Assembly: GCA_051846895.1 (NCBI GenBank)
Contig: JBPYCQ010000007.1
Location: 62,001-126,000, forward strand
Length of the DNA: 64,000 nt
Source of the DNA: CALKAL01 sp051846895
GTDB lineage: Bacteria > Bacillota > Bacilli > Bacillales > Alkalibacillaceae
Reading direction: 5' to 3'
Positions 17,883-26,514 of this stretch are shown here, in pieces. Position 1 is the first letter of the stretch; each line of letters starts with the position of its first letter. The notes under the pieces are model-generated. The model saw only the letters and a program-made list of their open reading frames with translations, did not search any database and was not told the DNA's origin. Both the position numbers and the translations under genes were made by a program.

Positions 17883-17913
17883 AAAAGGTTGCCGATTATG
17901 GCAACCTTTTAAT
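17883..17913 (+). terminator. Bidirectional terminator
   Basis: Stem AAAAGGTTGCC/GGCAACCTTTT (17883-17893 and 17900-17910) with A and T runs on both sides. It lies between the converging GGDEF and iron-binding-protein genes. Confidence 0.85.
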
Positions 17914-18918
17914 TTATTCACTTAAAAGTTTAGCTTCTAGATCATCTAACATTAAGTTTGCTGCTAGTACACCACCAGCTGTATTCCAAATCGTATCACT
18001 AACTTCATATACATTACCAGCTTGGACAGCACTTAAGTTTTTCCATAAATCACTTTCTATCCATTCGTTTGCTACTGCGTCACCATCTTCACCTTCTGGG
18101 TTATAAGTGAAGTAGAAAATAACGTCTCCGTCCATTTCGTTAATACGCTCCATTGTTACACCTTTAGCAGCAAAATCATCAACATCTTGTGATTCAGGAC
18201 GAGCAAGCCCAATCTCATCTAAAATAATTCCACTAAATGAATCTTTATGATAAATACGTACATCTGAAGGCATGAAACGGACCATTGATACTTTAGTATC
18301 TAATTTTCCGGCATCTTCTAGTTTGCCACGGATATCCTCAATTCGTTGGTCATAATCAGCTAAAATTTGTTTACCTTCTTCTTCTTTACCAACAGCTTCT
18401 GCAATTAATTCATAATTTACTTTCCAATCTCCGCGTAATGTTTCTTCAAAGATAGTTGGAGCAATCGCACTTAAGGCTTCATAATGTTCTTCTTGGCGCA
18501 TCTTATTACCTAAAATAAGATCAGGTTCTAAAGCTGCAATTTGTTCAAGACTAATAGAACTTTCGGTACCTACGACTTGAACACCTTCCATTTGATCTGC
18601 AATATGATCATACCAAGGGTCACCCACCCAAGATTGAACAGCGCCCACAGGTTTAATTCCTAATGATAGTAGTGCTTCTGTACCGTGGTTAGTTAAAACA
18701 ACAATGCGTTCAGGTGTTCCTTCAATTGGTGTCTCACCCATTGCGTGTTTAACTGTATATGAGGCGTTTTCTTCTTTGTCTTGAGCGTTTTGGTCAGTTT
18801 GTTCTTGGTCTTTGTTATTATTATCGGTTTTGTCTTCATCAGACGAACCACAAGCTGCCAATGTAAAAAGTAAAGCAATTAATAGAATTGCTATTTTCCA
18901 TGTTTGTTTTTTAAACAT
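17914..18918 (-). CDS. Siderophore-iron ABC transporter binding lipoprotein (YfiY-like)
   Basis: A 334-residue lipoprotein with signal MFKKQTWKIAILLIALLFT followed by LAAC and an Asp/Asn/Gln-rich linker. The FecB/TroA-like binding domain shows TPERIVVLTNHGTEALLSLG, ALEPDLILGNK, and VSMVRFMPSDVRIYHKDSFSG. Family knowledge: it binds ferric siderophores outside the membrane. The head-to-head arrangement with two FecCD permeases matches B. subtilis yfiY-yfiZ-yfhA (hydroxamate/citrate siderophores such as schizokinen), but the ligand is not readable here. Start: ATG at 18918 with AAAGGAGG. No ATPase gene is present locally, so it must share one encoded elsewhere. Confidence 0.9.
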   Translation of the reverse strand: MFKKQTWKIAILLIALLFTLAACGSSDEDKTDNNNKDQEQTDQNAQDKEENASYTVKHAMGETPIEGTPERIVVLTNHGTEALLSLGIKPVGAVQSWVGDPWYDHIADQMEGVQVVGTESSISLEQIAALEPDLILGNKMRQEEHYEALSAIAPTIFEETLRGDWKVNYELIAEAVGKEEEGKQILADYDQRIEDIRGKLEDAGKLDTKVSMVRFMPSDVRIYHKDSFSGIILDEIGLARPESQDVDDFAAKGVTMERINEMDGDVIFYFTYNPEGEDGDAVANEWIESDLWKNLSAVQAGNVYEVSDTIWNTAGGVLAANLMLDDLEAKLLSE

Positions 18919-18945
18919 ATTTACTTCCTCCTTTTAATTATGTAA

Positions 18946-18966
18946 TGATAATGAGAATTGTTTTCA
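18946..18966. promoter_or_regulatory. Fur box 1
   Basis: A 21-base dyad-like site beginning TGATAATGAGAATTG and ending TTTTCA, close to the Fur consensus 7-1-7. It lies 28 bases upstream of the binding-protein start and is the first of three such sites in this divergent promoter region. Confidence 0.75.
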
Positions 18967-18972
18967 ATTACA

Positions 18973-18993
18973 TGAAAATGATAATACTTCTCA
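18973..18993. promoter_or_regulatory. Fur box 2
   Basis: Begins TGAAAATGATAAT and ends CTTCTCA, again near the Fur consensus (TGATAATNATTATCA). It is separated from box 1 by six bases. Confidence 0.7.
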
Positions 18994-19025
18994 ATTAAGT
19001 TGTCAATAGATAATATGTGTCTAAA

Positions 19026-19046
19026 TGAAAATGATTCTCACTTTCG
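19026..19046. promoter_or_regulatory. Fur box 3
   Basis: Begins TGAAAATGATTCTCA and ends CTTTCG. It lies nearer the permease operon than boxes 1 and 2, so iron-dependent repression of both divergent transcripts is expected. Confidence 0.7.
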
Positions 19047-19140
19047 TTGACAATGCTTATTTGATTCAATTAGACTAAAGTAGTGATAGTTCTATTTTTA
19101 CCATTCTCAATATTTTTATGAATATGGAAGGTTAAGATAT

Positions 19141-20139
19141 ATGTTAACAAGAACATGGAGCCGAACAATAGGTATTTTTATAGGTATTATTTTAGTTCTG
19201 TTGTTAATGTGGGCAAGTGTCATACTTGGTTTAACTCACATCACAACACTAATGGTTATAGATTCGTTTAAAAATTACGATTTATCTAATGAACATATCA
19301 TCATACATGAATCAAGAATTCCTCGTGCCTTAATAGCAGCTGCAGTAGGGGCTAGTCTAGCGATTGCGGGTACTATTATGCAGGGGCTAACGAAAAATCC
19401 ATTGGCCTCTCCAAGTATTTTTGGAGTTAACGCAGGTGCAAGCTTTTTCGTTGTTATTGGTGTATTCTTTTTTGGGGTGACATCAATTTCTGGTTTTACT
19501 TGGCTAGCATTTGTTGGTGCAGCCTTAGCAGCAGTCGTTGTTTATATGTTAGGATCTGTTGGGACAGATGGGCTAACACCGATTAAACTCACTTTAGCAG
19601 GTGCGGCGATTGCGGCTTTATTTTCATCCATGACCCAAGGGATGCTTACATTGAATGAACAAGCTTTGGATCAAGTGTTATTCTGGTTAGCTGGAGCAGT
19701 ACAAGGTAGAAGCTTAGATTTATTAGTAGGTGTCCTCCCTTATTTAATTGTTGGATGGATTGGTGCGCTATTTATTGGGAACAAAATGAACATTTTAACA
19801 ATGGGTGAAGATGTAGCCATTGGTCTTGGTCAAAAGACATTAATAGTTAAACTATCTGGTGCAGCAATTATTGTTTTGCTTGCTGGAGGTTCAGTTGCGA
19901 TAGCAGGACCGATTGGTTTTGTCGGATTGATTATCCCACACGTCGCAAGGTGGTTAGTCGGACATGATTATCGCTGGGTTATCCCATATAGTGCCCTACT
20001 GGGAGCCGTTTTGTTAATTGGTGCTGATATTGGTGCAAGATATTTAATTATGCCAGCCGAAGTTCCTATTGGCGTCATGACAGCATTTATTGGTGCTCCT
20101 TTCTTCATTTACATTGCAAGGAGGGGCATAAATGAGTAA
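19141..20139 (+). CDS. Siderophore-iron ABC transporter permease, FecCD family (YfiZ-like)
   Basis: A 332-residue integral membrane protein of the BtuC/FecCD family with about nine to ten helices. Family landmarks are ESRIPRALIAAAVGASLAIAG, GLTKNPLASPSIFGVNAGA, and the GPIGFVGLIIPHVARWLVG loop that contacts the ATPase. It overlaps the following permease gene by eight bases. The two should form the heterodimeric membrane channel fed by the divergent binding protein. Probably Fur-repressed through the boxes just upstream. The ribosome binding site (AAGGTTAAG) is modest. Confidence 0.92.
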   Translation: MLTRTWSRTIGIFIGIILVLLLMWASVILGLTHITTLMVIDSFKNYDLSNEHIIIHESRIPRALIAAAVGASLAIAGTIMQGLTKNPLASPSIFGVNAGASFFVVIGVFFFGVTSISGFTWLAFVGAALAAVVVYMLGSVGTDGLTPIKLTLAGAAIAALFSSMTQGMLTLNEQALDQVLFWLAGAVQGRSLDLLVGVLPYLIVGWIGALFIGNKMNILTMGEDVAIGLGQKTLIVKLSGAAIIVLLAGGSVAIAGPIGFVGLIIPHVARWLVGHDYRWVIPYSALLGAVLLIGADIGARYLIMPAEVPIGVMTAFIGAPFFIYIARRGINE

Positions 20140-21181
20140 CTATATTACCGTTAAAATATTTAAGTATAAGTTTCTAGTTAATAAAAAATCGTTAATCATA
20201 GTGAGCTCGCTTCTAGCCATGACAATTGCCTTAATGATCATCAGCTTAGGGATTGGACAAATTAAAATTTGGCCTCATGAAGTTGTCAAATCAGTGTTTA
20301 ACATGGGTGAGGGCATAAATAACTTAACTGTAAGACATTTTAGAGGACCTAGAATCGTATTAGCCGTCTTTGCTGGGGCAGCTCTCGCTATGTCTGGAGC
20401 CATTTTGCAAGGGATAATTAGAAACCCATTAGCTTCCCCGGATATTATCGGGATTACTGCGGGTGCCGCGCTCTCTACAGTTGGATTTCTTGCGATATTT
20501 AGTGATCGAAGTAATGCTTTAACAGTTAGTATCCAATGGTTGCCTCTAGCATCTTTAGTTGGAGCAGTAGCCATGGGAATATTAGTTTATCTTTTCGCCT
20601 TAACCCGTTCAGGTATTAAACCACTGAAGCTTGTATTAATCGGGATCGGATTATCAGCTGCGGTTGAAGCGGTCACAACGATGATTATGAACTTTGGGCC
20701 AATTTATACAGCGGCACGTGCGAATATTTGGTTAACGGGAAGTGTGAATGGAACTAACTGGTCAGAGATTAGAATTGTGATACCATGGATTGTTATTTTA
20801 AGTGTGCTACTATTTTTCTATACGACACGATTGAACATTCAAGAGCTAGGGGATGATTTAGCGACGAATGTCGGTGCACGTGTGCAAAGAGACCGATTAG
20901 CATTACTTATTCTAAGCACAGCATTGGCTGGAGGTGCTGTCGCCTTTGCGGGTGGAATAGGTTTTGTTGGTTTAATGGCCCCTCATATCGCACGCCGGTT
21001 AGTTGGATCTGTTTATGGGGCTTTGCTGCCAGTTTCAGCATTAATAGGTGGGATGATCGTATTAGTTGCTGATTTAATCGCAAGAACGGCCTTCTCGCCA
21101 CTCGAAATTCCAGCAGGAGTATTTACATCATTAATCGGTGCACCTTATTTTATATACTTGCTTTATAAAACTAGGAAATAA
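20132..21181 (+). CDS. Siderophore-iron ABC transporter permease, FecCD family (YfhA-like)
   Basis: A 349-residue FecCD permease. Landmarks are FRGPRIVLAVFAGAALAMSG, GIIRNPLASPDIIGITAGA and GGIGFVGLMAPHIARRLVG. ATG at 20132 follows GGAGGGG inside the previous gene, an arrangement that favours coupled translation and equal amounts of the two permeases. Partner of the preceding permease. The FhuF-like gene follows after 15 bases. Confidence 0.92.
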   Translation: MSNYITVKIFKYKFLVNKKSLIIVSSLLAMTIALMIISLGIGQIKIWPHEVVKSVFNMGEGINNLTVRHFRGPRIVLAVFAGAALAMSGAILQGIIRNPLASPDIIGITAGAALSTVGFLAIFSDRSNALTVSIQWLPLASLVGAVAMGILVYLFALTRSGIKPLKLVLIGIGLSAAVEAVTTMIMNFGPIYTAARANIWLTGSVNGTNWSEIRIVIPWIVILSVLLFFYTTRLNIQELGDDLATNVGARVQRDRLALLILSTALAGGAVAFAGGIGFVGLMAPHIARRLVGSVYGALLPVSALIGGMIVLVADLIARTAFSPLEIPAGVFTSLIGAPYFIYLLYKTRK

Positions 21182-21196
21182 AAAGGATGTCATAAT

Positions 21197-21985
21197 ATGG
21201 CCCAAATATTTCGTGATGAGATTATATACTTAAAGGATAATTTTCGTGTCGTCGATTATGCGGAGGATGTTTCGGTTTCTTTGGACGAGCTATTAGATGA
21301 AGAATTTTTACTTAGCTATTTAAATGATATTAGTGAGTATTTTAATACAGATAATATTTTCATCGTTGGTTCTCAATTAATGAAACGACTAGCATTTAAT
21401 GTCGTGCTACCACCGCTTTATTTAATGACGGTTCACCGAATGAAGCTAGATTTAGATTTTCGAAAAATGTGGATTGCTCCTAATATTGTCGGAGATTTGT
21501 GGCTTCCGAATTTATATCTAGAAGACTTTACAGTTGAGGAACTACCAGATGATGAGAGAAAAACTTACTTAAGTGAACTTTTTAATAAAATAAATGATTT
21601 GGTCAATGTAATTTCAAAGGTTACTCGTGTCCCTAAGCCGAACCTTTGGGAGAACATGGCGGTCTATATCTACTGGTTGTATGAAAAGAAATTTAAAGAT
21701 GATCGCTTTGTCGATGTGGCTGACCGGGTGGCTATGGACTTTGAATTCTTAGTTCATAGACTCGGTGCTGATGCGTTTGATGGTATGTGCAATCAGCTAA
21801 AGAATTTCTATTGGGGACGTCGTATTGAGGAAGATGGCACACGCATTCGTCGGACATGCTGTTTTCATTATGGGGCTAACGAAGCGCGAAAAACTTGCAA
21901 GACTTGCCCACACACAGAAGAAAGTGTCAAAAAACCACTACCTTTTGAAAAAGGATATTTTAGAAAAGACCAAAAATCCCACTGA
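21197..21985 (+). CDS. FhuF-like [2Fe-2S] siderophore-iron reductase family protein
   Basis: A 262-residue cytosolic protein. The C-terminus carries CCFHYGANEARKTCKTC, i.e. Cys-Cys-x10-Cys-x2-Cys, the unusual iron-sulfur ligand pattern of FhuF. The N-terminal part is helical and resembles other FhuF-type proteins of Bacilli. Family knowledge: FhuF reduces iron in imported ferric siderophores to release it. Its place directly after two siderophore permeases and behind Fur boxes supports that role. ATG at 21197 with AAAGGATG. The stop lies inside the terminator hairpin. Confidence 0.85.
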   Translation: MAQIFRDEIIYLKDNFRVVDYAEDVSVSLDELLDEEFLLSYLNDISEYFNTDNIFIVGSQLMKRLAFNVVLPPLYLMTVHRMKLDLDFRKMWIAPNIVGDLWLPNLYLEDFTVEELPDDERKTYLSELFNKINDLVNVISKVTRVPKPNLWENMAVYIYWLYEKKFKDDRFVDVADRVAMDFEFLVHRLGADAFDGMCNQLKNFYWGRRIEEDGTRIRRTCCFHYGANEARKTCKTCPHTEESVKKPLPFEKGYFRKDQKSH

Positions 21986-21999
21986 GGTGGGATTTTTGC
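21970..21999 (+). terminator. Terminator of the iron uptake operon
   Basis: Stem CAAAAATCCCAC/GTGGGATTTTTG (21971-21982 and 21987-21998) with loop TGAG. It includes the TGA stop of the FhuF-like gene. Confidence 0.85.
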
Positions 22000-22059
22000 T
22001 GTATTTTTATGCCTTTGAGTAATCAATCCATTTTCTTGAAAGGCTTTTTATTACCTTTA

Positions 22060-22213
22060 ATCTGCAAAAAAATGCTCCTATCTCCAGCTTTATAGAGCCA
22101 ATCTGCCAAAACAGAGATTTAATCTTCCAAAATTGCAATTTAATCTTCCAAAAATCCAATTCTATCTTCCAAAATTAGAAAACTATCTGCAATTATTTAT
22201 TCCAATCTGCCAT
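22060..22213 (+). repeat. Tandem array 2: 8 copies, 20-21-bp period, core ATCTKCCAAA
   Basis: The word ATCTGC or ATCTTCC, mostly followed by AAAA, starts at 22060, 22080, 22101, 22122, 22143, 22164, 22185 and 22205. The central copies are the best conserved (TAATCTTCCAAAA). The array fills the space between the terminator of the iron operon and the stop of the convergent NERD gene. Confidence 0.82.
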
Positions 22214-22214
22214 C

Positions 22215-23231
22215 CTATAAACCTTTGCTCATATTTTTATAATCAAATAAATAGTTATAGTCCATTTGTAAGTCATATTTAAAAAAATATTTACGATATC
22301 GATAATCGTTTTCATGTCGAATGGCTAATTGCTTTAAAAGCGAATTAACTACTTTGGCAGAATTAACTTGCAATAACCATCTAGCTTCTCGGTTTGTAAT
22401 CGTTGGCTTAAATAAAAGGTAGAAATCCTTGAATGCATTGAGATGAGCATTTTTACTTTTATTATTACAAAATGAACAAAGCCACATGCCATGAATTCTT
22501 CTCATTGGTAGCTTAAGACACTGTGAACATATAACACCAGGACGTAAATCACGCGGTGTCAGATTGAATTTTTTCATCATATTTGAGTGCTGGGGGGTGT
22601 GCTCATTTTTAATCATATTCGCAACCTTTGTTAATTTAGATTTTGTCAGAAATAATTTCTCATATTTATTCTGTAAAAGTACAAATTTTTCAATTAGTTT
22701 GCCTACGTAAATAATGCGTTCATCAACTGGCATGTCTCCACTACGAGTCAAAGTAACATGATTACTTGTAAAGACAACAAGTGATTCAATTGGTATCCCT
22801 GTTATCCCTTTTGTAATTAACCAATTTTGTAAATGGAATACTTGGTTATCAACTTGAACAATAGGGTCTTGATATGCTCTTTCAACACCTTTAATCTCGC
22901 AAAACATTTGTCCGAATCCGTGATCGAATCGTACAACACCAGTAAAATTTTTCACCTCAATGATTAATATAAACCACGGTGTCAATATAAGAGCATCGAC
23001 TTGAAAATAACCAGAAGGAGTCTTAAGCCTAACGTTAGGAATGATGAAAATATTAGGACTGTCGATTGATTTTAAATAATAAATTAGTGACTTTTCTCCG
23101 CGATAACCGGAATGGTAAAAAGTATACTCCTCATTTATAGTGTGAAATTGTATGTGTTCTTCATCTAATCGTATTGATAAACACGCTAATTGTAATAAAC
23201 TCATAGGAAGCTCGATATTTTTTACTATCAT
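22215..23231 (-). CDS. NERD-domain protein with C-terminal zinc ribbon
   Basis: A 338-residue protein. The nuclease-related NERD domain (about residues 38-140) is recognised from IIPNVRLKTPSGYFQVDALIL and FILIIEVKNFTG, which carries the Asp...Glu-x-Lys catalytic pattern of restriction-like nucleases. Near residue 235 lies a zinc ribbon (CSQC...CSFC). The region after it is helical. NERD proteins are predicted to process DNA, but their biological role is poorly defined. Start: ATG at 23231 after AAGGGGA. Monocistronic. Confidence 0.85.
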   Translation of the reverse strand: MIVKNIELPMSLLQLACLSIRLDEEHIQFHTINEEYTFYHSGYRGEKSLIYYLKSIDSPNIFIIPNVRLKTPSGYFQVDALILTPWFILIIEVKNFTGVVRFDHGFGQMFCEIKGVERAYQDPIVQVDNQVFHLQNWLITKGITGIPIESLVVFTSNHVTLTRSGDMPVDERIIYVGKLIEKFVLLQNKYEKLFLTKSKLTKVANMIKNEHTPQHSNMMKKFNLTPRDLRPGVICSQCLKLPMRRIHGMWLCSFCNNKSKNAHLNAFKDFYLLFKPTITNREARWLLQVNSAKVVNSLLKQLAIRHENDYRYRKYFFKYDLQMDYNYLFDYKNMSKGL

Positions 23232-23517
23232 AAAAAGATCCCCTTTTTGTCATAAGTAAAGTACATTGAATAATTAATGTCAAAATGCAAAAATCTCTTT
23301 ATTCAACTTATGACACAGCAAAAAGGTCAATAAAAGTGTTAAAAACAACAAAAAAGCTATGGTTATCGTGATTATGATAATATTTATAATAAAATGATTA
23401 AACAATGAACTGCACAGCAAAGTTTATTCATAACTATCTCCAATTTAACGGTCTTTGGAAAAGATGTCTGCTCATAAGCTATAGTATAGTGTAATCATAA
23501 AAGGGGAATGGATATAT

Positions 23518-24090
23518 TTGAAACTAATTAAAGAAAAACTGAAATGGCTAGATAGAATTGTTTATTTTGATCAGAACGATTTTTTGCGAGAAAAAGCAAA
23601 TGATCATCAAGTGTTAAAGAAAATCATATTAGAACTTGAAGATCAATTTTCTCAAGAGATTAATAAAGATGAACGTTATTTTTTATCAGGAATGCTTGGA
23701 AACCTTTATCGAGTCTATGAAAAGCCGGAAAAAGCAATCGATTATTTAAATATCAGTTATCAGTTGGCAAAAGAAGAGAACATAATGTCAAAGAAGATAG
23801 TTACTCTCATAAGGATGGGAGAGGCGTATAAATATAAAGGTGAACATGTAAAAGCTTTAAGTTTATTTAACAATGCTTTACAGAAAAGCTATGATTATGA
23901 GCCGTCATATTTGGACTTTGCTTATCAGCATAAGGGTAAATGTTTAATGGAACTTGGCCATCTAGAGGAAGCGATGGAGGTGTTCCAAGGGGCTTTGGCA
24001 ATTAGAAAAGCTAAGGGAGATGAGCAGTTAATCCAATCAACAAATGAAGCCATCAATTATGTAAAAATGTTAAAAGAAAATATGGTGTGA
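23518..24090 (+). CDS. TPR-repeat protein
   Basis: A 190-residue soluble protein consisting of about four tetratricopeptide repeats (GNLYRVYEKPEKAIDYLNISYQLA; IRMGEAYKYKGEHVKALSLFNNAL; AYQHKGKCLMELGHLEEAMEVF). These units form helical scaffolds for protein-protein contacts; the partner is unknown. It starts with TTG at 23518, ten bases after AAGGGGAA. Monocistronic, converging on the HEAT-repeat gene. Confidence 0.85.
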   Translation: MKLIKEKLKWLDRIVYFDQNDFLREKANDHQVLKKIILELEDQFSQEINKDERYFLSGMLGNLYRVYEKPEKAIDYLNISYQLAKEENIMSKKIVTLIRMGEAYKYKGEHVKALSLFNNALQKSYDYEPSYLDFAYQHKGKCLMELGHLEEAMEVFQGALAIRKAKGDEQLIQSTNEAINYVKMLKENMV

Positions 24091-24110
24091 TCATCATTTT
24101 TTAAAAGTAT

Positions 24111-24143
24111 AAAAAATGCACCTGCAATCACATACAGGTGCAT
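24111..24143 (-). terminator. Terminator of the HEAT-repeat gene
   Basis: Stem TGCACCTG/CAGGTGCA (from 24117 and 24135) followed on the reverse strand by six T residues. Confidence 0.82.
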
Positions 24144-24149
24144 TCAATT

Positions 24150-25292
24150 TTATCCTTTTTTCTGTTTCGTCATCTCGGCCATCTGCTTCCAAATCGAGCC
24201 TTTAGCTTCTTCGCCTTCTTGAATGCGAGCAAGTGCCATTTTCGCTTGCATACGAACTTCGAATTCTGGATCTTCTAAAGCTTCTTGTAATGCTGGAATC
24301 GCATTCTCATCACCATATTCGTATAAAAACATAGCGCCACGCCAGCGAACAATCCGGCTTTTGTCCTTTAATGTTTGAATCATTTCGGGAATAGCTTCAG
24401 TAAATCCTAAATCAGATAAACAATCTCCTGCTGTACGGCGGACGGTAACTGTCTTATCTTTTAAGGCTTTATATAAATACGGTAAAACAGCTTTATCTTC
24501 CACCATCCCTAAATAGGCTGCCGCAATTCTTCTTACAGATACTTTCGGGTCATCAAGAGCTTTATCTAATACAGGCAAATCGTCGACGGTTGGGTCAGGC
24601 ATTTGCGCTAAAGCGGCATAACGATCTTTCCAATCAGGTTGATCTAACATATCAAGTGTTACTTTTTCTTGTGGTAATGCTTTACTCGCTGCATCTTCTC
24701 CAGCAAGTGCCCACTGTATGAGCTTTGCTAGCCGTTCGTCATCATATGTAGCTTCAATTTCCTGGACGACATCATTTCCAATTTCATCAGCATCCCCATA
24801 CCGTGGCATTTGTTCAACCCATTCACGTTCCATTAACATATTGGGTGAAGTTTTTGATGCTTCCATTGCAGCATTCATAAACCGTTCTGAAAGTCCGAAG
24901 CGTTTTTCAACTTCCGCTTCTTCAGTCTTTACTTGCATTGGAATGTGGCGGAACTTTTGAATAAATACTTTAACTTCACCAAAAGCATCTTCGTCTCTTT
25001 TATTTGAATGTTGGTTACCCATTCCCTCATCAACTTCACCAAAGATTTCCTTTACTTTAGGCAATATCTCTTCCCAAGCGACTTTTGGATTTCGTTCTAA
25101 AGCAATGAAATCGATGACACGATATAGCTCTTTTACTCCATTGATTGTGAAAAACTCTTTAACGTACTGAGGGGCATTTGTTAAATCATCTGTATCTTTA
25201 TAGCTTTCCGACTGACCATCGGGTAAACGTTCATCAATATTAATTTTCATTGAATAAGGACTCGGCGTCGGCTCAATAGATAAGATCTTCAT
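24150..25292 (-). CDS. NifU/Nfu N-terminal domain plus HEAT repeats (CvfC/YpgR family)
   Basis: A 380-residue protein. Residues 1-90 form an Nfu N-terminal-type domain (MKILSIEPTPSPYSMKINID...VKEFFTINGVKELYRVIDFIALERN). The C-terminal half has HEAT-like repeats (DPKVSVRRIAAAYLG, DKTVTVRRTAGDCLSDLG, DKSRIVRWRGAMFLYEYG, DPEFEVRMQAKMALARI). This fusion is known from Bacillus YpgR and from the staphylococcal conserved virulence factor CvfC. The molecular role is unclear; a scaffold in Fe-S handling is a guess. Start: ATG at 25292 after AGGAGG. Monocistronic. Confidence 0.87.
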   Translation of the reverse strand: MKILSIEPTPSPYSMKINIDERLPDGQSESYKDTDDLTNAPQYVKEFFTINGVKELYRVIDFIALERNPKVAWEEILPKVKEIFGEVDEGMGNQHSNKRDEDAFGEVKVFIQKFRHIPMQVKTEEAEVEKRFGLSERFMNAAMEASKTSPNMLMEREWVEQMPRYGDADEIGNDVVQEIEATYDDERLAKLIQWALAGEDAASKALPQEKVTLDMLDQPDWKDRYAALAQMPDPTVDDLPVLDKALDDPKVSVRRIAAAYLGMVEDKAVLPYLYKALKDKTVTVRRTAGDCLSDLGFTEAIPEMIQTLKDKSRIVRWRGAMFLYEYGDENAIPALQEALEDPEFEVRMQAKMALARIQEGEEAKGSIWKQMAEMTKQKKG

Positions 25293-25405
25293 TTTAAATA
25301 ACCTCCTAATAGTTCCCTATTCAAATTTTATCAAATATATAATGGAACATCTAATTAAAGCATAGAATAAGTACAAACATAAGAAACCTACGGGGAGGAC
25401 ATCTA

Positions 25406-25804
25406 ATGAAAAGTATTTTAAGAGCGGTGGAAGGTGTATCTGATCGAGCGAAAAACTTTTGGGACAAAATAAAGGAAGTGGATTATAAAGCGCAACTTTT
25501 AAAAATGAAGGACTTACCGGTAGAAGTTTATTACAAAAACATACCTTCTGTGATTATACTTCTGATGAGCTTTATTTATATGGTCGGCATTGAGAAAACT
25601 CCTTCAGCTGGTTGGATTATATTTTTTATGATTGCTTTCTTTTATGCGATATTTGCAACTTATTATTGGAAAAAAGATCAACAGTTTAATCTACACCTAT
25701 CGCTCGTTCTGTTAATTATGACGTTCTCCTTAGTGGGTTATACGACTTTCATTATGATCATGGAGAAAGTAATTGCTTTTAAGTTGATTTATTATTTGTT
25801 TTAG
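25406..25804 (+). CDS. Small membrane protein of unknown function
   Basis: A 132-residue protein: an amphipathic basic N-terminus of about 45 residues, then three hydrophobic helices (about residues 48-65, 72-92 and 98-120). Not recognised. Start: ATG at 25406 after GGGGAGG. The last codon is followed almost immediately by tandem array 3. Confidence 0.75.
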   Translation: MKSILRAVEGVSDRAKNFWDKIKEVDYKAQLLKMKDLPVEVYYKNIPSVIILLMSFIYMVGIEKTPSAGWIIFFMIAFFYAIFATYYWKKDQQFNLHLSLVLLIMTFSLVGYTTFIMIMEKVIAFKLIYYLF

Positions 25805-25817
25805 AAATTCTCTTCGT

Positions 25818-26165
25818 ATGTGGATAGCCTCTTTATGTAGATAATTCCCCTGTCCATGTGGATTGGGCACTCATTTATGTAGATAGAGGTCTCGTTCATG
25901 TAGATAGAACTCTCTTTTATGAAGGTAGAGCTCTTATCCATGTAGATAGAACACCCTTTTATGTAGATAGAGTTCTTACCCATCTAGATAGAACACTCTT
26001 ATATGTAGGTAGAGCTCTCGTCTATGTAGATAGAACACTTATTTATGTAGATAGGGCTCTCTTTCATGTAGATAGGTCGCTCTTTTATGTAGATAGAGCT
26101 CTTATCCATGTAGATAGAACGCACATTTACGTAGATAGAGCTCCTTTTCATGTAAATATCCCTCT
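25818..26165 (+). repeat. Tandem array 3: 17 copies, 21-bp period, core ATGTAGATAGA, alternating subtypes
   Basis: The core ATGTAGATAGA starts at 25835 or 25856 and then every 21 bases without slippage to 26150 (26003, 26024, 26045 and so on), with a degenerate first copy at 25818. The filler alternates between an AACACTCTTTT type and a GCTCTTATCC type, making a 42-bp higher-order unit. Open frames run along both strands only because the period is a multiple of three. The array lies between a forward and a reverse gene that converge on it. Confidence 0.9.
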
Positions 26166-26176
26166 AAGTCTTTAGT

Positions 26177-26211
26177 TAAAAAAAGAGGCCACTTATTTCC
26201 ACGTGGCCTCA
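26177..26211 (-). terminator. Terminator of the 65-residue membrane protein gene
   Basis: Stem GAGGCCAC/GTGGCCTC (26185-26192 and 26203-26210) with seven T residues on the reverse strand. Confidence 0.85.
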
Positions 26212-26219
26212 ACCTCCAG

Positions 26220-26417
26220 TTACTTCAAATGATTACTCAAAAGTTCTCTCAATCCAAGGTATATTATGGCTAATGCAAATATTATAACGGTAATGGCGCC
26301 AATCCCTACTAAAACACTTGAAATTGGAGCAATAAAACTTGCTGCACGAGCAGTTAAACTTATGAGTGCAAAACCGGCTAAAATAACAGCAATATACAGC
26401 CAAGCAACCTGATTCAT
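26220..26417 (-). CDS. 65-residue membrane protein
   Basis: Two hydrophobic helices (about residues 5-25 and 35-57) with a short C-terminal tail (LRELLSNHLK). Start: ATG at 26417 preceded by GAGGAGGGA at ideal spacing. A longer frame in another phase (26233-26433) lacks such a site. It lies downstream of TRAP-TAXI system 1, but a terminator separates the two. Function unknown. Confidence 0.7.
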   Translation of the reverse strand: MNQVAWLYIAVILAGFALISLTARAASFIAPISSVLVGIGAITVIIFALAIIYLGLRELLSNHLK

Positions 26418-26478
26418 GATGATCCCTCCTCATAATTACGTTATGAGAAGGTTTGCAATAACGTGTATATATTTGTTT

Positions 26479-26511
26479 AAAAAAGAAGCCGCTTTAGAGT
26501 AGCGACTTCTT
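26479..26511 (-). terminator. Terminator of TRAP-TAXI operon 1
   Basis: Stem GAAGCCGCT/AGCGACTTC (26485-26493 and 26501-26509, one mismatch) followed on the reverse strand by six T residues. Confidence 0.78.
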
Positions 26512-26514
26512 TCA

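Noticed and set aside
25801..26175. Open frames on both strands across array 3
   Set aside because: Both strands are open because the unit is seven codons long without stops. No start signals were found; treated as a repeat artefact.
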